Of a DNA stretch of 64,000 nt, positions 37,894 to 47,020 are shown piece by piece. A model generated the notes under the pieces. That model was given only the letters and a program-made list of their open reading frames with translations. It made no database searches and was not told the origin of the DNA. A program made the position numbers and the translations under genes. Source of the stretch: Pseudomonas migulae NBRC 103157 (GTDB taxonomy: Bacteria; Pseudomonadota; Gammaproteobacteria; Pseudomonadales; Pseudomonadaceae); NCBI RefSeq assembly GCF_002091715.1, contig NZ_BDAG01000023.1:43525-107524 (forward strand), given 5' to 3'. Positions within the stretch are counted from its first letter, which is position 1. Each line of letters begins with the position of its first letter.

Positions 37894-38400
37894 ATGACCC
37901 AAGTCAAACTGACCACCAACCATGGCGACATCGTCCTGGAACTGAACGCTGAAAAGGCACCGCTGACCGTTGCCAACTTCATCGAGTACGTTAAAGCCGG
38001 TCACTACGAAAACACCGTTTTCCACCGCGTCATCGGTAACTTCATGATCCAGGGCGGCGGTTTCGAGCCAGGCATGAAAGAAAAGAAAGACAAGCGCCCA
38101 AGCATCCAGAACGAAGCCGACAACGGCCTGCCGAACGAAAAATACACCGTCGCCATGGCCCGCACCATGGAGCCGCATTCGGCTTCCGCCCAGTTCTTCA
38201 TCAACGTCGCTGACAACAGCTTCCTGAACCACAGCGCCAAGACCGTTCAGGGCTGGGGCTACGCAGTATTCGGTAAAGTCGTTGCCGGCACCGACGTTGT
38301 CGACAAGATCAAAGGTGTTTCCACCACCATGAAATCCGGCCACCAGGACGTGCCAGCAGAAGACGTGATCATCGAGAAAGCCGAGATCATCGAAGCGTGA
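37894..38400 (+). CDS. ppiB: Cytoplasmic peptidyl-prolyl cis-trans isomerase B (cyclophilin)
   Basis: A 168-residue cyclophilin without a signal peptide, so of the cytoplasmic PpiB type. The catalytic segment FHRVIGNFMIQGG (with the active Arg) and SAQFFIN are intact. It assists folding by isomerising Xaa-Pro bonds. Its stop overlaps the GTG start of lpxH by 4 bases (GTGA), so the two are cotranscribed and probably translationally coupled. Confidence 0.95.
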   Translation: MTQVKLTTNHGDIVLELNAEKAPLTVANFIEYVKAGHYENTVFHRVIGNFMIQGGGFEPGMKEKKDKRPSIQNEADNGLPNEKYTVAMARTMEPHSASAQFFINVADNSFLNHSAKTVQGWGYAVFGKVVAGTDVVDKIKGVSTTMKSGHQDVPAEDVIIEKAEIIEA

Positions 38401-39161
38401 TACTGCTGATTTCAGACTTGCATCTGGAAGAGGAGCGCCCGGACATCACCCGGGCGTTTCTGGATTTGCTCGCCGGACGCGCCCGCTCGGCGAGTGCGTT
38501 GTACATCCTGGGCGACTTTTTCGAGGCGTGGATTGGCGACGATGCCATGACGCCCTTTCAGCGTTCCATCTGCCAGGCCCTGCGCGACCTCAGCGACAGC
38601 GGCACGGCCATTTTTCTGATGCATGGCAATCGCGACTTCATGCTGGGCCAGGCCTTTTGCAAACAGGCCGGCTGCACATTGCTGAAGGACCCGAGTGTCG
38701 TGCAGTTTTACGGCGAGCCGGTGCTGTTGATGCACGGCGACAGCCTCTGCACCCGCGACGAGGCTTACATGAAGCTGCGTCGCTACCTGCGCAACCCGAT
38801 CACCCTGTTCATCCTGCGCCACCTGCCCCTTGGCACCCGGCAAAAACTCGCACGCAAGCTGCGCAGTGAAAGCCGTGCGCAAACGCGGATGAAAGCCAAC
38901 GACATCGTCGATGTCACCCCGGAAGAAGTGCCGCGGATCATGCAGGCCAATGGCGTGAAGACGTTGATCCATGGACACACCCATCGCCCGGCGATTCACA
39001 AGTTGCAGATTGGCGAGCAAGCGGCCAAGCGCATTGTGTTGGGGGATTGGGATCGTCAGGGCTGGGCGCTGCAGGTGGATGAGCACGGCTTTGCGCTGGC
39101 GCCATTTGATTTCGCCCCGCCGCCGCAACTTCCGGCCCTGTCGAACACAAAACCTTTGTAG
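38397..39161 (+). CDS. lpxH: UDP-2,3-diacylglucosamine diphosphatase
   Basis: A 254-residue calcineurin-like hydrolase of lipid A synthesis that splits UDP-2,3-diacylglucosamine into lipid X and UMP. The metal-binding motifs are all present: ISDLHLEEERPD, GDFFEAWIGDD, HGNRDFM, HGDSLCTRD and HGHTHRP. It starts with GTG at 38397 inside the ppiB stop. A REP hairpin just after the gene probably protects or ends the transcript. Confidence 0.95.
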   Translation: MILLISDLHLEEERPDITRAFLDLLAGRARSASALYILGDFFEAWIGDDAMTPFQRSICQALRDLSDSGTAIFLMHGNRDFMLGQAFCKQAGCTLLKDPSVVQFYGEPVLLMHGDSLCTRDEAYMKLRRYLRNPITLFILRHLPLGTRQKLARKLRSESRAQTRMKANDIVDVTPEEVPRIMQANGVKTLIHGHTHRPAIHKLQIGEQAAKRIVLGDWDRQGWALQVDEHGFALAPFDFAPPPQLPALSNTKPL

Positions 39162-39246
39162 GAGCCGGCTTGCTGGCGATAGCGGCTTATCATTCAACAA
39201 CTTCATTGACTGAAAAACCGCTATCGCCAGCAAGCCGGCTCCTACA
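39157..39246. repeat. REP inverted pair after lpxH
   Basis: Arms at 39157-39185 (TGTAGGAGCCGGCTTGCTGG onwards) and 39218-39246 are reverse complements of about 29 bases around a 32-base centre. It lies between the convergent lpxH and emrB-like genes. Confidence 0.88.
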
Positions 39247-39260
39247 GAATTGTGTTGCGC

Positions 39261-40790
39261 TTAATGGCCGGAGGCCGCAGGCCCCGCCTTCGCTGCAAAC
39301 GGCGGCTTCGCCAACCACACAATCACGATCAACCCCATGAACGCCCACCCCAGCAACGTGAAGTAATCCACGGTGGAGAGCATGTACGCCTGACTGGTCA
39401 GCACATGATCGAGCTGCGCATACGCCGGGTTGCTCGCACCGCCCAGGCTGTTCAACGCCTCGCGGGTCGCGGGTTCATAAGTGCTGATGCTTTCGCTCAT
39501 GTAGGCATGATGCTGATCCGCCCGGCGAATCCAGATCCAGGTCGTCAACGACGCCGCAAAACTGCCGCCCAACGTCCGCAGGAATGTCGCCAGGCCCGCG
39601 CCATCGGCGATCTGGCTTGGTGGCAGGTCCGACATCAGAATGCTCAAGGTCGGCATGAAGAACAGCGCCACGCCAATGCCCATGAACAGTTGCACCAGAG
39701 CGATGTGCTGGAAGTCCACTTCGTTGGTGAACCCGGCACGCATGAAGCAGCTCAGGCCAATCGCCAGGAACGCCAGGCCAGCCAATAACCGCAGGTCGAA
39801 CTTATGCGCGTACTTGCCGACAAATGGCGACATCAGTACCGGCAGAATCCCGATCGGCGCCACCGCCAGTCCGGCCCACGTTGCCGTGTAGCCCATCTGG
39901 GTTTGCAGCCATTGCGGCAGGATCAGGTTGATCCCGAAGAACCCGGCGTAACCCAACACCAGCACAATCGTGCCGATGCGAAAGTTGCGGTAAGCGAACA
40001 GCCGCAGATTGACCACCGGGTGTTTATCGGTCATTTCCCAGATCACGAACACCGCCAGCGCTATCACTGAAATGGCGGCGCCGATGAGGATGAAGCTCGA
40101 TTCGAACCAATCCAGATCGTTACCCTTGTCGAGGATCACCTGCAACGCGCCGACGCCAATGATCAGCGTAATCAAACCGACGTAATCCATCGGTTGGTAA
40201 CTGGTTTCCACCGGCCGTGCCTTGAGTTGCTGGCGCACCACCATCACCGCGAAAACGCCGATCGGCACGTTGATAAAGAAGATCCACGGCCAGCTATAAC
40301 TGTCGGTAATCCAGCCGCCAAGAATCGGCCCGGCAATCGGCGCGACCACCGTAACCATTGCCAGCAATGCCAGGGCCATGCCGCGCCTGGCGGGCGGATA
40401 GACCGCGATCAGCAGCGTCTGGGTCATCGGGTACAACGGCCCGGCCACCAGGCCCTGCAGCACCCGAAAGCCGATCAGCTCCGGCATCGAGGTCGAGATA
40501 CCGCACAGAAACGAAGCGAGCACGAACAGAATCGTCGCCCAGAGAAACAGCTTCACCTCACCGAAACGTCGGCTCAGCCAACCGGTCAGCGGCAACGCGA
40601 TGGCGTTGCTCACCGCAAACGAAGTGATCACCCAGGTGCCCTGCTCCGAACTCACGCCGAGGTTGCCGGAAATCGTCGGCAACGCCACGTTGGCGATGGT
40701 GGTGTCGAGCACTTGCATGAAGGTCGCCAGCGACAGGCCAATGGTGCTGAGCAGCAGGCTGGGCGGCGTGAAAGACGCGTTATTGCTCAT
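39261..40790 (-). CDS. DHA2-family drug efflux permease (EmrB type)
   Basis: A 509-residue 14-helix major facilitator transporter of the EmrB/QacA class. The conserved loop LTGWLSRRFGEVK and the motif-C-like region GPILGGWITDSYSWPWIFFINVP are visible. It would act with the adaptor and outer-membrane factor genes upstream in a tripartite pump spanning both membranes. ATG 40790 has AAGGA six bases upstream. A very long inverted repeat separates it from emrA, so its expression may differ from the rest of the operon. Confidence 0.9.
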   Translation of the reverse strand: MSNNASFTPPSLLLSTIGLSLATFMQVLDTTIANVALPTISGNLGVSSEQGTWVITSFAVSNAIALPLTGWLSRRFGEVKLFLWATILFVLASFLCGISTSMPELIGFRVLQGLVAGPLYPMTQTLLIAVYPPARRGMALALLAMVTVVAPIAGPILGGWITDSYSWPWIFFINVPIGVFAVMVVRQQLKARPVETSYQPMDYVGLITLIIGVGALQVILDKGNDLDWFESSFILIGAAISVIALAVFVIWEMTDKHPVVNLRLFAYRNFRIGTIVLVLGYAGFFGINLILPQWLQTQMGYTATWAGLAVAPIGILPVLMSPFVGKYAHKFDLRLLAGLAFLAIGLSCFMRAGFTNEVDFQHIALVQLFMGIGVALFFMPTLSILMSDLPPSQIADGAGLATFLRTLGGSFAASLTTWIWIRRADQHHAYMSESISTYEPATREALNSLGGASNPAYAQLDHVLTSQAYMLSTVDYFTLLGWAFMGLIVIVWLAKPPFAAKAGPAASGH

Positions 40791-40847
40791 CGCGAATCCT
40801 TTGAGACCTGATAGGCGCTGCGCCCGTTAAAGACACAGCTGGACCCT

Positions 40848-40964
40848 TGTGGGAGCGGGCTTGCTCCGGGCGGCGTTCCGACGAAGCGGTTTTCTATTCA
40901 ACATCTCTGTTGACTGAACCACCGCTTTCGTCGGAACGCCGCCCGGAGCAAGCCCGCTCCCACA
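40848..40964. repeat. Very long inverted repeat between emrA and emrB (extended REP)
   Basis: The left arm at 40848-40889 and the right arm at 40922-40964 (TGTGGGAGCGGGCTTGCTCC onwards) pair over 42 bases with a single bulged A, around a 32-base loop. The outer half is a typical REP; the inner half (GGCGTTCCGACGAA) is an added symmetric piece. No T-run follows. Confidence 0.88.
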
Positions 40965-40973
40965 GGGTCGGTG

Positions 40974-42176
40974 TCAGCGTTGGGCGGTTTTGCTGACCGC
41001 TGCGCTGTTGTCGTGGATCAATTGCGTGATCATCGCGTCGGCCTCGGCCAACTGACGGTCATAGACGCTGGTGCTGAACGAAGCCTTTTGCGGCGGCTGT
41101 TGCGCCAGCACCGGGCCGCTCTGGTCGCGCAGGTTCACATCGACCTGAGTGGACAGACCAACGCGCAACGGGTGTTTGGCCAGTTGTTCGGCGTTGATGT
41201 GGATCCGCACCGGTACGCGCTGCACGATCTTGATCCAGTTACCGGTGGCGTTCTGCGCCGGCAGCAGGGCAAACGCGCTGCCGGTGCCGGCGCCGAGGCT
41301 GTCGATGGTGCCGCTGAACTTCACGTCGCTGCCGTAGAGGTCGGCCTGGATATCGACCGGCTGGCCGATACGCATGTCGCGCAGCTGGGTTTCCTTGAAG
41401 TTGGCGTCGATCCACAGCTGATCCAGCGGAATCACCGCCATCAGCGCGGTGCCCGGCTGAACCCGTTGACCCAGTTGCACAGAGCGCTTGGCGACGTAAC
41501 CGGTCACCGGCGCAATCAAGGTGCTGCGGGAATTGTTCAGGTACGCCTGACGCAATTGCGCGGCGGCCGCCATCACGTCCGGGTGCGACGACACCACAGT
41601 GTCATCCACCAGGGCGCTGGTGGTTTTCAGTTGCTGCTTCGCATTGGCGAGGGCGTTTTGCGCCGAGGTCAGGTCATCGCGAGCGTGGGACAGTTCCTCC
41701 TGGGAAATCGCCCCGCCAGCGGCGAGATTTTTCCGGCGATTGAAGTTGTCCTGGGCCTTTTGCACTTCCGCCTGCTGGGCGTTGACCTGGGCTTTCATGC
41801 CGTCGACATTGCTGTACAAACCGCGCACCTGACGCACGGTGCGGGCCAGATTGGCCTGGGCACTTTGCAGGCCGACCTGTGCGTCGTTCGGGTCGAAGTT
41901 GATCAGCACCTGGCCTTCATGGACCAGGTCGCCATCGTCGGCGCCAATGCTGACCACGGTGCCGGTGACCAGCGGCGTGATTTCCACCACGTTACCGTTC
42001 ACATAAGCGTCGTCGGTGCTCTCGTTCCAGCGCCCGTAGAATTCGTGATAACCCCAGACGCCGACACCAGCGAGGATCACCACGATAGCCAGAACGACCA
42101 GCATGACCTTGCGTTTGCGCGGGTTACCGGTGTCTTGCGCGTTGCCAGGGGTTTGGGTGTTTTCTGCAGTGGCCAT
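40974..42176 (-). CDS. HlyD-family periplasmic adaptor (EmrA type)
   Basis: A 400-residue membrane fusion protein with one N-terminal membrane helix (KVMLVVLAIVVILAGVGVWG). It has the biotinyl-lipoyl halves around a long alpha-hairpin and a beta-barrel region, linking the EmrB pump to the outer-membrane channel. I chose the ATG at 42176 (MATAENTQTPG), because AAGG lies 8 bases before it; the ATG at 42182 is too close to that site. The gene follows the outer-membrane factor gene after 15 bases. Confidence 0.9.
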   Translation of the reverse strand: MATAENTQTPGNAQDTGNPRKRKVMLVVLAIVVILAGVGVWGYHEFYGRWNESTDDAYVNGNVVEITPLVTGTVVSIGADDGDLVHEGQVLINFDPNDAQVGLQSAQANLARTVRQVRGLYSNVDGMKAQVNAQQAEVQKAQDNFNRRKNLAAGGAISQEELSHARDDLTSAQNALANAKQQLKTTSALVDDTVVSSHPDVMAAAAQLRQAYLNNSRSTLIAPVTGYVAKRSVQLGQRVQPGTALMAVIPLDQLWIDANFKETQLRDMRIGQPVDIQADLYGSDVKFSGTIDSLGAGTGSAFALLPAQNATGNWIKIVQRVPVRIHINAEQLAKHPLRVGLSTQVDVNLRDQSGPVLAQQPPQKASFSTSVYDRQLAEADAMITQLIHDNSAAVSKTAQR

Positions 42177-42191
42177 GACCATTACCTTGAA

Positions 42192-43661
42192 TTAATTGTG
42201 CTGCGTGGCTGGGGATGCGTTGGCCGCGGTCAGGGTTTCGCCCTGAAAACCGCCGCCCAGCGCTTGCATCAGTTGGATCGACAGATCGATCTGCTCGGCA
42301 TTCAGGTTGGCCAGCTGACGCTGGGCCTGGAGCAATTGCTGCTCGATGCTGAGCACGTCCAGGTAGTTGCCGATGCCGGAGCCGTAACGCTGGACCACGG
42401 TGTTGTAAGAATCCTGGGCAATGTCGGTGGCGTGCTGTTGAGCACCGATTTGCCGGCCGATATCGCGCAACTGGTTGATGGTGTCGCTGACATCACCCAG
42501 CGCTCTCACCAGGCTTTTGTTGTACTGCGCCACCGCGAGGTCGTAATCGGCGTCGCGGGAATCGAGGTCGGCGCGCAGTCGGCCGCCGTCGAAAATCGGC
42601 ACCGAGATCGTCGGCGCGATGTTGAAGAAACGACTGGCGGAACCGAACATCGCGTCGCCCAGCAACGATTCGGCACCGGCCGCCGCGCTAAGGTTGAGGT
42701 TGGGATAGAAGCGGGTTTTGCTGGCGTCGATGTTCTTGCTCGCGGCCTCGACCCGCCAGCGTGCGGCAACCAGATCCGGGCGACGACCGAGCAACTCGGC
42801 GGGCAGGACCGACGGCAACGCGACAGCGCTGGCCTGAAGGATCTTCGGCCGGGCGATGTCGTTGCCACGATCCGGACCTTTGCCGAGCAACACCGCCAAG
42901 GCGATTTTCGCGCTTTGCAGGCGTTTCTCGGCGTCGATCAGGCTGGCTTCGGACGTGGCTTCGAGGCTTTCGGTTTGCTGGAACTGGTACTGACTGTCAA
43001 TACCGGAGCTCAGGCGACGCTGGCTCAGGTCGAGCATTTGTTTGGTGCGCTTGAGGTCTTCCTGGGCCAGGTCATGGACGATATGCGCCTGCCCCAGATC
43101 GCTATAAGCGCGGGCAACGTCGGCGGACAATGTCAGTTGCGCCGCTTGCTGATCGACTTCGGCAGCGCGGGCCTGGCCCAACGCAGCTTCCCAGGCGTCA
43201 CGCTGACCGCCCCAAAGGTCGAAGTTGTAATTGAAACTGGCACCGATGTTGCGCACGGTGGAGTACGCATCGCCCTCGCCTCGCGGGTCTTGATCACGCG
43301 CCAGCCGCGAACGGCTGACGCCGGCGCTGGCATCGAGGGTCGGCATCCGCGCGGCGTCGGCGGCGTACGCAGCCGCACTGGCCTGATGGGCGCGGGCATC
43401 GGCGATCTGCATGTCGGGGCTGTCGTGCAGGGCTTCGCGAATCAGACCGTCGAGCTGTGGGTCGCCGAGGCTTTTCCACCAGTCGCTTTTCGGCCAGGCC
43501 GCGGGCGACAGGGTCACGCCACTGAGGGATTGCCCGGCCTTGAGGGTTTTCGCATCGAGGCTTTTGCCTTCGGTGGTCAGGCCGCTGTAGCTGACGCAAC
43601 CGGCCAGGGTCATGGCCGCCAGCACCAGGCTCAGGCCGGCACGCAAGGTTTTGCTGCTCAT
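42192..43661 (-). CDS. Outer-membrane efflux lipoprotein (NodT/OprM family)
   Basis: A 489-residue outer-membrane factor. The N-terminus is a lipoprotein signal with lipobox LAGC (MTLAGCVSYSG), so it is lipid-anchored. Two repeated alpha-helical halves typical of TolC-like channels follow, with motifs such as ARAHQASAAAYAADAARMPTL and RRPDLVAARWRVEAASKNI. It would give the outer-membrane exit duct of the EmrAB-like pump. The gene overlaps the marR gene upstream by 4 bases. Confidence 0.92.
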   Translation of the reverse strand: MSSKTLRAGLSLVLAAMTLAGCVSYSGLTTEGKSLDAKTLKAGQSLSGVTLSPAAWPKSDWWKSLGDPQLDGLIREALHDSPDMQIADARAHQASAAAYAADAARMPTLDASAGVSRSRLARDQDPRGEGDAYSTVRNIGASFNYNFDLWGGQRDAWEAALGQARAAEVDQQAAQLTLSADVARAYSDLGQAHIVHDLAQEDLKRTKQMLDLSQRRLSSGIDSQYQFQQTESLEATSEASLIDAEKRLQSAKIALAVLLGKGPDRGNDIARPKILQASAVALPSVLPAELLGRRPDLVAARWRVEAASKNIDASKTRFYPNLNLSAAAGAESLLGDAMFGSASRFFNIAPTISVPIFDGGRLRADLDSRDADYDLAVAQYNKSLVRALGDVSDTINQLRDIGRQIGAQQHATDIAQDSYNTVVQRYGSGIGNYLDVLSIEQQLLQAQRQLANLNAEQIDLSIQLMQALGGGFQGETLTAANASPATQHN

Positions 43662-44131
43662 TTGTCACCTACCCGCAGCAGCGTGATCGAGTCACCCGCT
43701 GCCACCAACATTTTCTTCAGGATCCGCTCCAGGGTTTTCAACTCTTCCGGGGTGATCGCGCCGGCCAGTTCGTTCATGGCGTCGGCGCCGATTTCCGGCA
43801 GGCGATCGGTCAACTGCTGGCCTTGCTCAGTTAACACAAGCTGCACCTGACGGCGATCCGCCGCAGAACGCTGGCGGGCGAGAAAACCTTTCTGTTCCAG
43901 ACGATCGAGCATGCGGGTCATCGAACCACTGTCGAGCGACAGGTGGCGGCACAGCTCGGCCGGGGTATCAACACCGAACTGAGCCATGATGATCAGCACT
44001 TTGAACTGCGCGGCGGTGATGCCGTGGGGTTCCATGTGCGTATCGATGATCCGGTCCTTGAGCAGCGCAGCGCGCCCGAGCAAGAGGCCGAGATGGCATG
44101 TGTGGAATTCGTCCGGAGTGAAATGTTTCAT
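43658..44131 (-). CDS. MarR-family repressor of the efflux operon
   Basis: A 157-residue winged-helix regulator. The recognition region LCRHLSLDSGSMTRMLDRLEQKGFLAR and the wing (RSAADRRQVQLVLTEQG) are clear. It is the first gene of the operon marR-OMF-emrA-emrB. It is most likely an autorepressor released by phenolic or drug-like ligands, since two identical palindromes lie on the only promoter in front of it. Confidence 0.92.
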   Translation of the reverse strand: MKHFTPDEFHTCHLGLLLGRAALLKDRIIDTHMEPHGITAAQFKVLIIMAQFGVDTPAELCRHLSLDSGSMTRMLDRLEQKGFLARQRSAADRRQVQLVLTEQGQQLTDRLPEIGADAMNELAGAITPEELKTLERILKKMLVAAGDSITLLRVGDK

Positions 44132-44146
44132 CTGACCACCAATTAG

Positions 44147-44158
44147 CTGCCTAGGCAG
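44147..44158. promoter_or_regulatory. MarR operator 2 (CTGCCTAGGCAG)
   Basis: An exact 12-bp palindrome just downstream of the predicted transcription start and 16 bases before the marR ATG. It is identical to the copy at 44180-44191, with centres 33 bases (three helix turns) apart, so two dimers could bind the same face of the DNA. Confidence 0.8.
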
Positions 44159-44173
44159 AGAATGTATGTCGAG

Positions 44174-44202
44174 ATGTTACTGCCTAGGCAGCGAATGTCC
44201 AA
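44174..44202 (-). promoter_or_regulatory. Promoter of the marR-efflux operon with operator 1 in its spacer
   Basis: On the - strand -35 TTGGAC (44197-44202) and -10 TAACAT (44174-44179) are separated by exactly 17 bases. The palindrome CTGCCTAGGCAG (44180-44191) lies within that spacer, directly against the -10. A repressor bound there would block RNA polymerase. The promoter assignment is by eye. Confidence 0.7.
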
Positions 44203-44221
44203 GCATTAGTTAGCTAGCTTT

Positions 44222-44663
44222 TTATTTAATTGACAGAAGGTGATCTCCAGGCATGCGGTAATCCCTGCAGGAGCGGGTTTGCCCGCGATGGAGGCCAACG
44301 ATGACGCGGGCTGCCTGGATGTGCGTGTTGTTCGGGCGCTTTTCGCGAGCAGGTTCGCTGTTCTGTGCAGAGGGCACCGCGCAAGGGATGCCGCGGCAGC
44401 CGCCCCGGCCATGGATGGCCGACGGCGGCGGGTTCACGGAGCAGGATCGGAGAGTGGGAACCCTGCCCAGACGAAGGGCCGGACGTCAGGGGCGAGGCCT
44501 GTTGGTTACCTTTGGGCCGCAAAGTGACCCGCCGTAAGCGAGGAAACCTTAGCGACCGTAACCGCAGGAATGGATATGTACACCAGCAGGAGCAGGGTCG
44601 GCTGCCTGGCCGCCATCGAGAAGGCTCACCCCCACGGGGCTCGCCTTTTCGGTGGGGGTCGGG
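44222..44663. other. Non-coding G+C-rich region with REP fragment
   Basis: No gene is supported here: overlapping open frames on both strands have skewed composition and no ribosome sites. It contains a single REP-like unit (about 44267-44292, GCAGGAGCGGGTTTG core). The segment 44500-44560 resembles repeated Pseudomonas intergenic DNA. Near its end ACCCCCAC (44628-44635) pairs with GTGGGGGT (44652-44659) just after the porin stop, possibly an end-of-transcript hairpin although no T-run follows. Confidence 0.5.
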
Positions 44664-45983
44664 TTACAACAACGGAATCGAATAACTCACGAACAATCGA
44701 TTCTGGTCCTGATCACGTGCAACCTCGCTTCGGGATAAGCCGTTACGCCAGCCAAAGCCCACGTTCTTCAACGGACCACTTTGAATCACATAGTCCAGCG
44801 AGATATCGCGCTCCCACTCGCTCGCATCTTGTCCTCGGGCGGTTTTGATGTTGTCGCCTTTGAGGTACATGACCGACGCCTTCAACCCGGGAATACCCAA
44901 TCCCGCAAAGTCGTAGGCGTATTGCGCGAAGGCCGTGCGCTCGCCGGCCTGGATGAAGGTCTGCACGGTTCGGTCGGTGTACAAGTAAAGACTGGCACCG
45001 CCCTCGCCTTTGCCGACCAGCCCACCCTGATTGAGTTGGGTGAAGTTACTGTCATCGGAAACACTTTGATAACCCGCCGTGATGGCATGGCCACCCAATG
45101 AATAGATGAACGCCGCACTCCAAGTGTCGTTATCGATTTCACCGGTTCCGCCCTTGGTGTAACCGCCAAGCTTGTAACCACTGGCGCGACCGGCAGCACT
45201 GCCGTTCTTGCCATCAGACGTGGTCTTGAAATAGCGCAAGTCTGTTTTCAGCGAGCCGTATTCACCCAGCGGCAAGACATGCAACAACCCGGCGAAGTGT
45301 TGCTGGTAATAATCTTCCAGGTTCGCGTAGTAATACTGCGCAGTCAGGTCCTTGGTAAGTTTGTAATCACCACCGGCAAACATGAACTTGTTGCTTTCCT
45401 GGGTGCCCCCCGCGACTGCCAGGCCGGAACGGTCGCTGGAACCACGACCAGTGGCATGTTCCAGTTGGCCGGCAGTCAAGGTCAGGTTATCGAGTTCGTT
45501 GCTGGTGATCTGCCCTCCCTCGAAGGTTTGCGGTAGCAATCGACCGTCGTTCGCCACCAGAATCGGCAACTTCGGCTGCAAGGTGCCGTAGCGCAACTCG
45601 GTTTTGGAGAAGCGCGCCTTGGCCGTCGCACCGAGACGGCTCCATTGGTCAGCAGCCTCGGCGCCATCGCTGGGGATCATCGAACTGCCGACATGCCGCC
45701 CTTCGCCGCTGTCGAGGGTAATACCCAGCAAACCGATGGCATCCAGACCGAAGCCCACCGTTCCCTCGGTGAACCCCGACTGGTAGTTGAGCATGAATCC
45801 CTGACCCCACTCTTCGGTTTTCGACGGCGCGGCGGTCCCGTCACGGTTGTCGTTGTTGAAATAGAAATTACGCATATTCAAGCTGGCTTTGCTGTCATTA
45901 ATGAAATCAGCAGACGCCAATGGGCTCAAGGCCATGCTCAAACCACCGGTCAAAACACTTAATACTTGAAACGGAACTTTCAT
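44664..45983 (-). CDS. OprD-family outer-membrane porin
   Basis: A 439-residue substrate-specific porin. The start at ATG 45983 (MKVPFQVLSVLTGG) gives a clean signal peptide ending in SPLASA, with GGAG upstream. The mature N-terminus FINDSKASLNMRNFYFNNDNRD and the repeated amphipathic strands are typical of OprD/Occ channels, which take up amino acids or small carboxylates. The substrate cannot be told, since no catabolic genes lie beside it. Confidence 0.9.
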   Translation of the reverse strand: MKVPFQVLSVLTGGLSMALSPLASADFINDSKASLNMRNFYFNNDNRDGTAAPSKTEEWGQGFMLNYQSGFTEGTVGFGLDAIGLLGITLDSGEGRHVGSSMIPSDGAEAADQWSRLGATAKARFSKTELRYGTLQPKLPILVANDGRLLPQTFEGGQITSNELDNLTLTAGQLEHATGRGSSDRSGLAVAGGTQESNKFMFAGGDYKLTKDLTAQYYYANLEDYYQQHFAGLLHVLPLGEYGSLKTDLRYFKTTSDGKNGSAAGRASGYKLGGYTKGGTGEIDNDTWSAAFIYSLGGHAITAGYQSVSDDSNFTQLNQGGLVGKGEGGASLYLYTDRTVQTFIQAGERTAFAQYAYDFAGLGIPGLKASVMYLKGDNIKTARGQDASEWERDISLDYVIQSGPLKNVGFGWRNGLSRSEVARDQDQNRLFVSYSIPLL

Positions 45984-46164
45984 CAGGGCGAACTCCAGCG
46001 CAGAAGCCATGTTCTGTGCGCAGTAAAAAAAACAGCAGGAAGCAACCGACCAACTCAAGGATTGGCCAGTGCGGATAAGTCATCGTTGAACTAAACGTCG
46101 TGTAACTGCGTTAAGCGTCTGTCGTTAATATTTCCCCAGTTTTACAAAGACAGTCCCGGTGGTA

Positions 46165-46998
46165 TCAGTCGATCAATCCATGAGCGTCATAAAACGGATA
46201 AGGCCCGGCGTATTCGCCGAACACGGCGGTGTGGGTTACCAGACCTTGTTGCGGATGCCAGCGATGCAACAGATACCCTGCCGGTTCCAGATTGAAATGG
46301 GCCGGCGCCGACTCCTGCAGGTCCAGCACGATCTGATGGGACGTGCCTGGACACACACAACTGAGCGTACCGCCGAAGCGGCGCTGCATCGGCCGATGCA
46401 AATGCCCGCAGAGCAAGCGCTCGATCTGCGGGTGTCGAGCGACGACCGCCTGCAGCGCGGCCACGTTGATAAAAGGCTCGCGGTCCATGTGGCCGATCCC
46501 GGTAATGAAGGGCGGATGGTGCAGAATCAACAGCGTCGGTGTATCGGGACGACGGGACAATTGCTCATCGAGCCACAGCAACTGGCTGTCCAGCACCTGA
46601 CCGCCATGGCGACCCGGAATGGTCGAGTCCAGGCCGATCAGTCGCACCGGATGCTCCTCGACCACCCAATCGAGCGGCACATTGGCGTTGGTTGGCAGAT
46701 AAGCATGATGGGGAAACGCGGCCAGTAAATGTTCGCGGTCATCATGATTGCCGGGCACCAGATAGAAAGGTATGTGCAACCGTGCCAGTTCCGCCCTGAG
46801 CACGGCGTACTCGTCCGGACGGCCAAAATCCACCAGATCGCCGCTGATCACCACGATGTCGGGGCGCGGCTGACTGGCATTCAAGTGTTCCACTGCACGA
46901 CGCAACGCGCCCAGGCTATCGACCACACCGTAGGTCAGATTGTGATCGGCTTTAAGGTGCAGATCGCTGATCTGCGCAACAAGAAACGGACTGTTCAA
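46165..46998 (-). CDS. GpdQ-like glycerophosphodiesterase (calcineurin-like)
   Basis: About 277 residues of a binuclear metallophosphoesterase. All motifs are present: ISDLHL, GDLVDFGRPDEY, GNHDD, HHPP and GHLHR. The sequence, including GRPDEY, PGTSHQI and the C-terminal YAGPYPFYD, closely resembles Enterobacter GpdQ, which hydrolyses glycerophosphodiesters. It is the last gene of a LacI-controlled ABC transporter operon, so it likely cleaves an imported phosphodiester. I prefer the TTG at 46998 (MNSPFLVAQISDLHL), because the ATG at 47067 would put an unrelated Cys-rich leader in front and overlap the ATPase extension. A weak AGAG site precedes the TTG. Confidence 0.85.
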   Translation of the reverse strand: MNSPFLVAQISDLHLKADHNLTYGVVDSLGALRRAVEHLNASQPRPDIVVISGDLVDFGRPDEYAVLRAELARLHIPFYLVPGNHDDREHLLAAFPHHAYLPTNANVPLDWVVEEHPVRLIGLDSTIPGRHGGQVLDSQLLWLDEQLSRRPDTPTLLILHHPPFITGIGHMDREPFINVAALQAVVARHPQIERLLCGHLHRPMQRRFGGTLSCVCPGTSHQIVLDLQESAPAHFNLEPAGYLLHRWHPQQGLVTHTAVFGEYAGPYPFYDAHGLID

Positions 46999-47020
46999 AA
47001 TAGAGGCTCTAAAAAAGACT

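Noticed and set aside
40971..43850. 959-codon open frame on the + strand
   Set aside because: Antisense shadow of emrA and the outer-membrane factor gene; low-complexity basic composition and no ribosome site.
44226..44685. Possible small proteins in the 44.2-44.7 kb gap
   Set aside because: Several mutually overlapping frames on both strands in G+C-rich repeat-like DNA; none has a ribosome site or protein-like composition.
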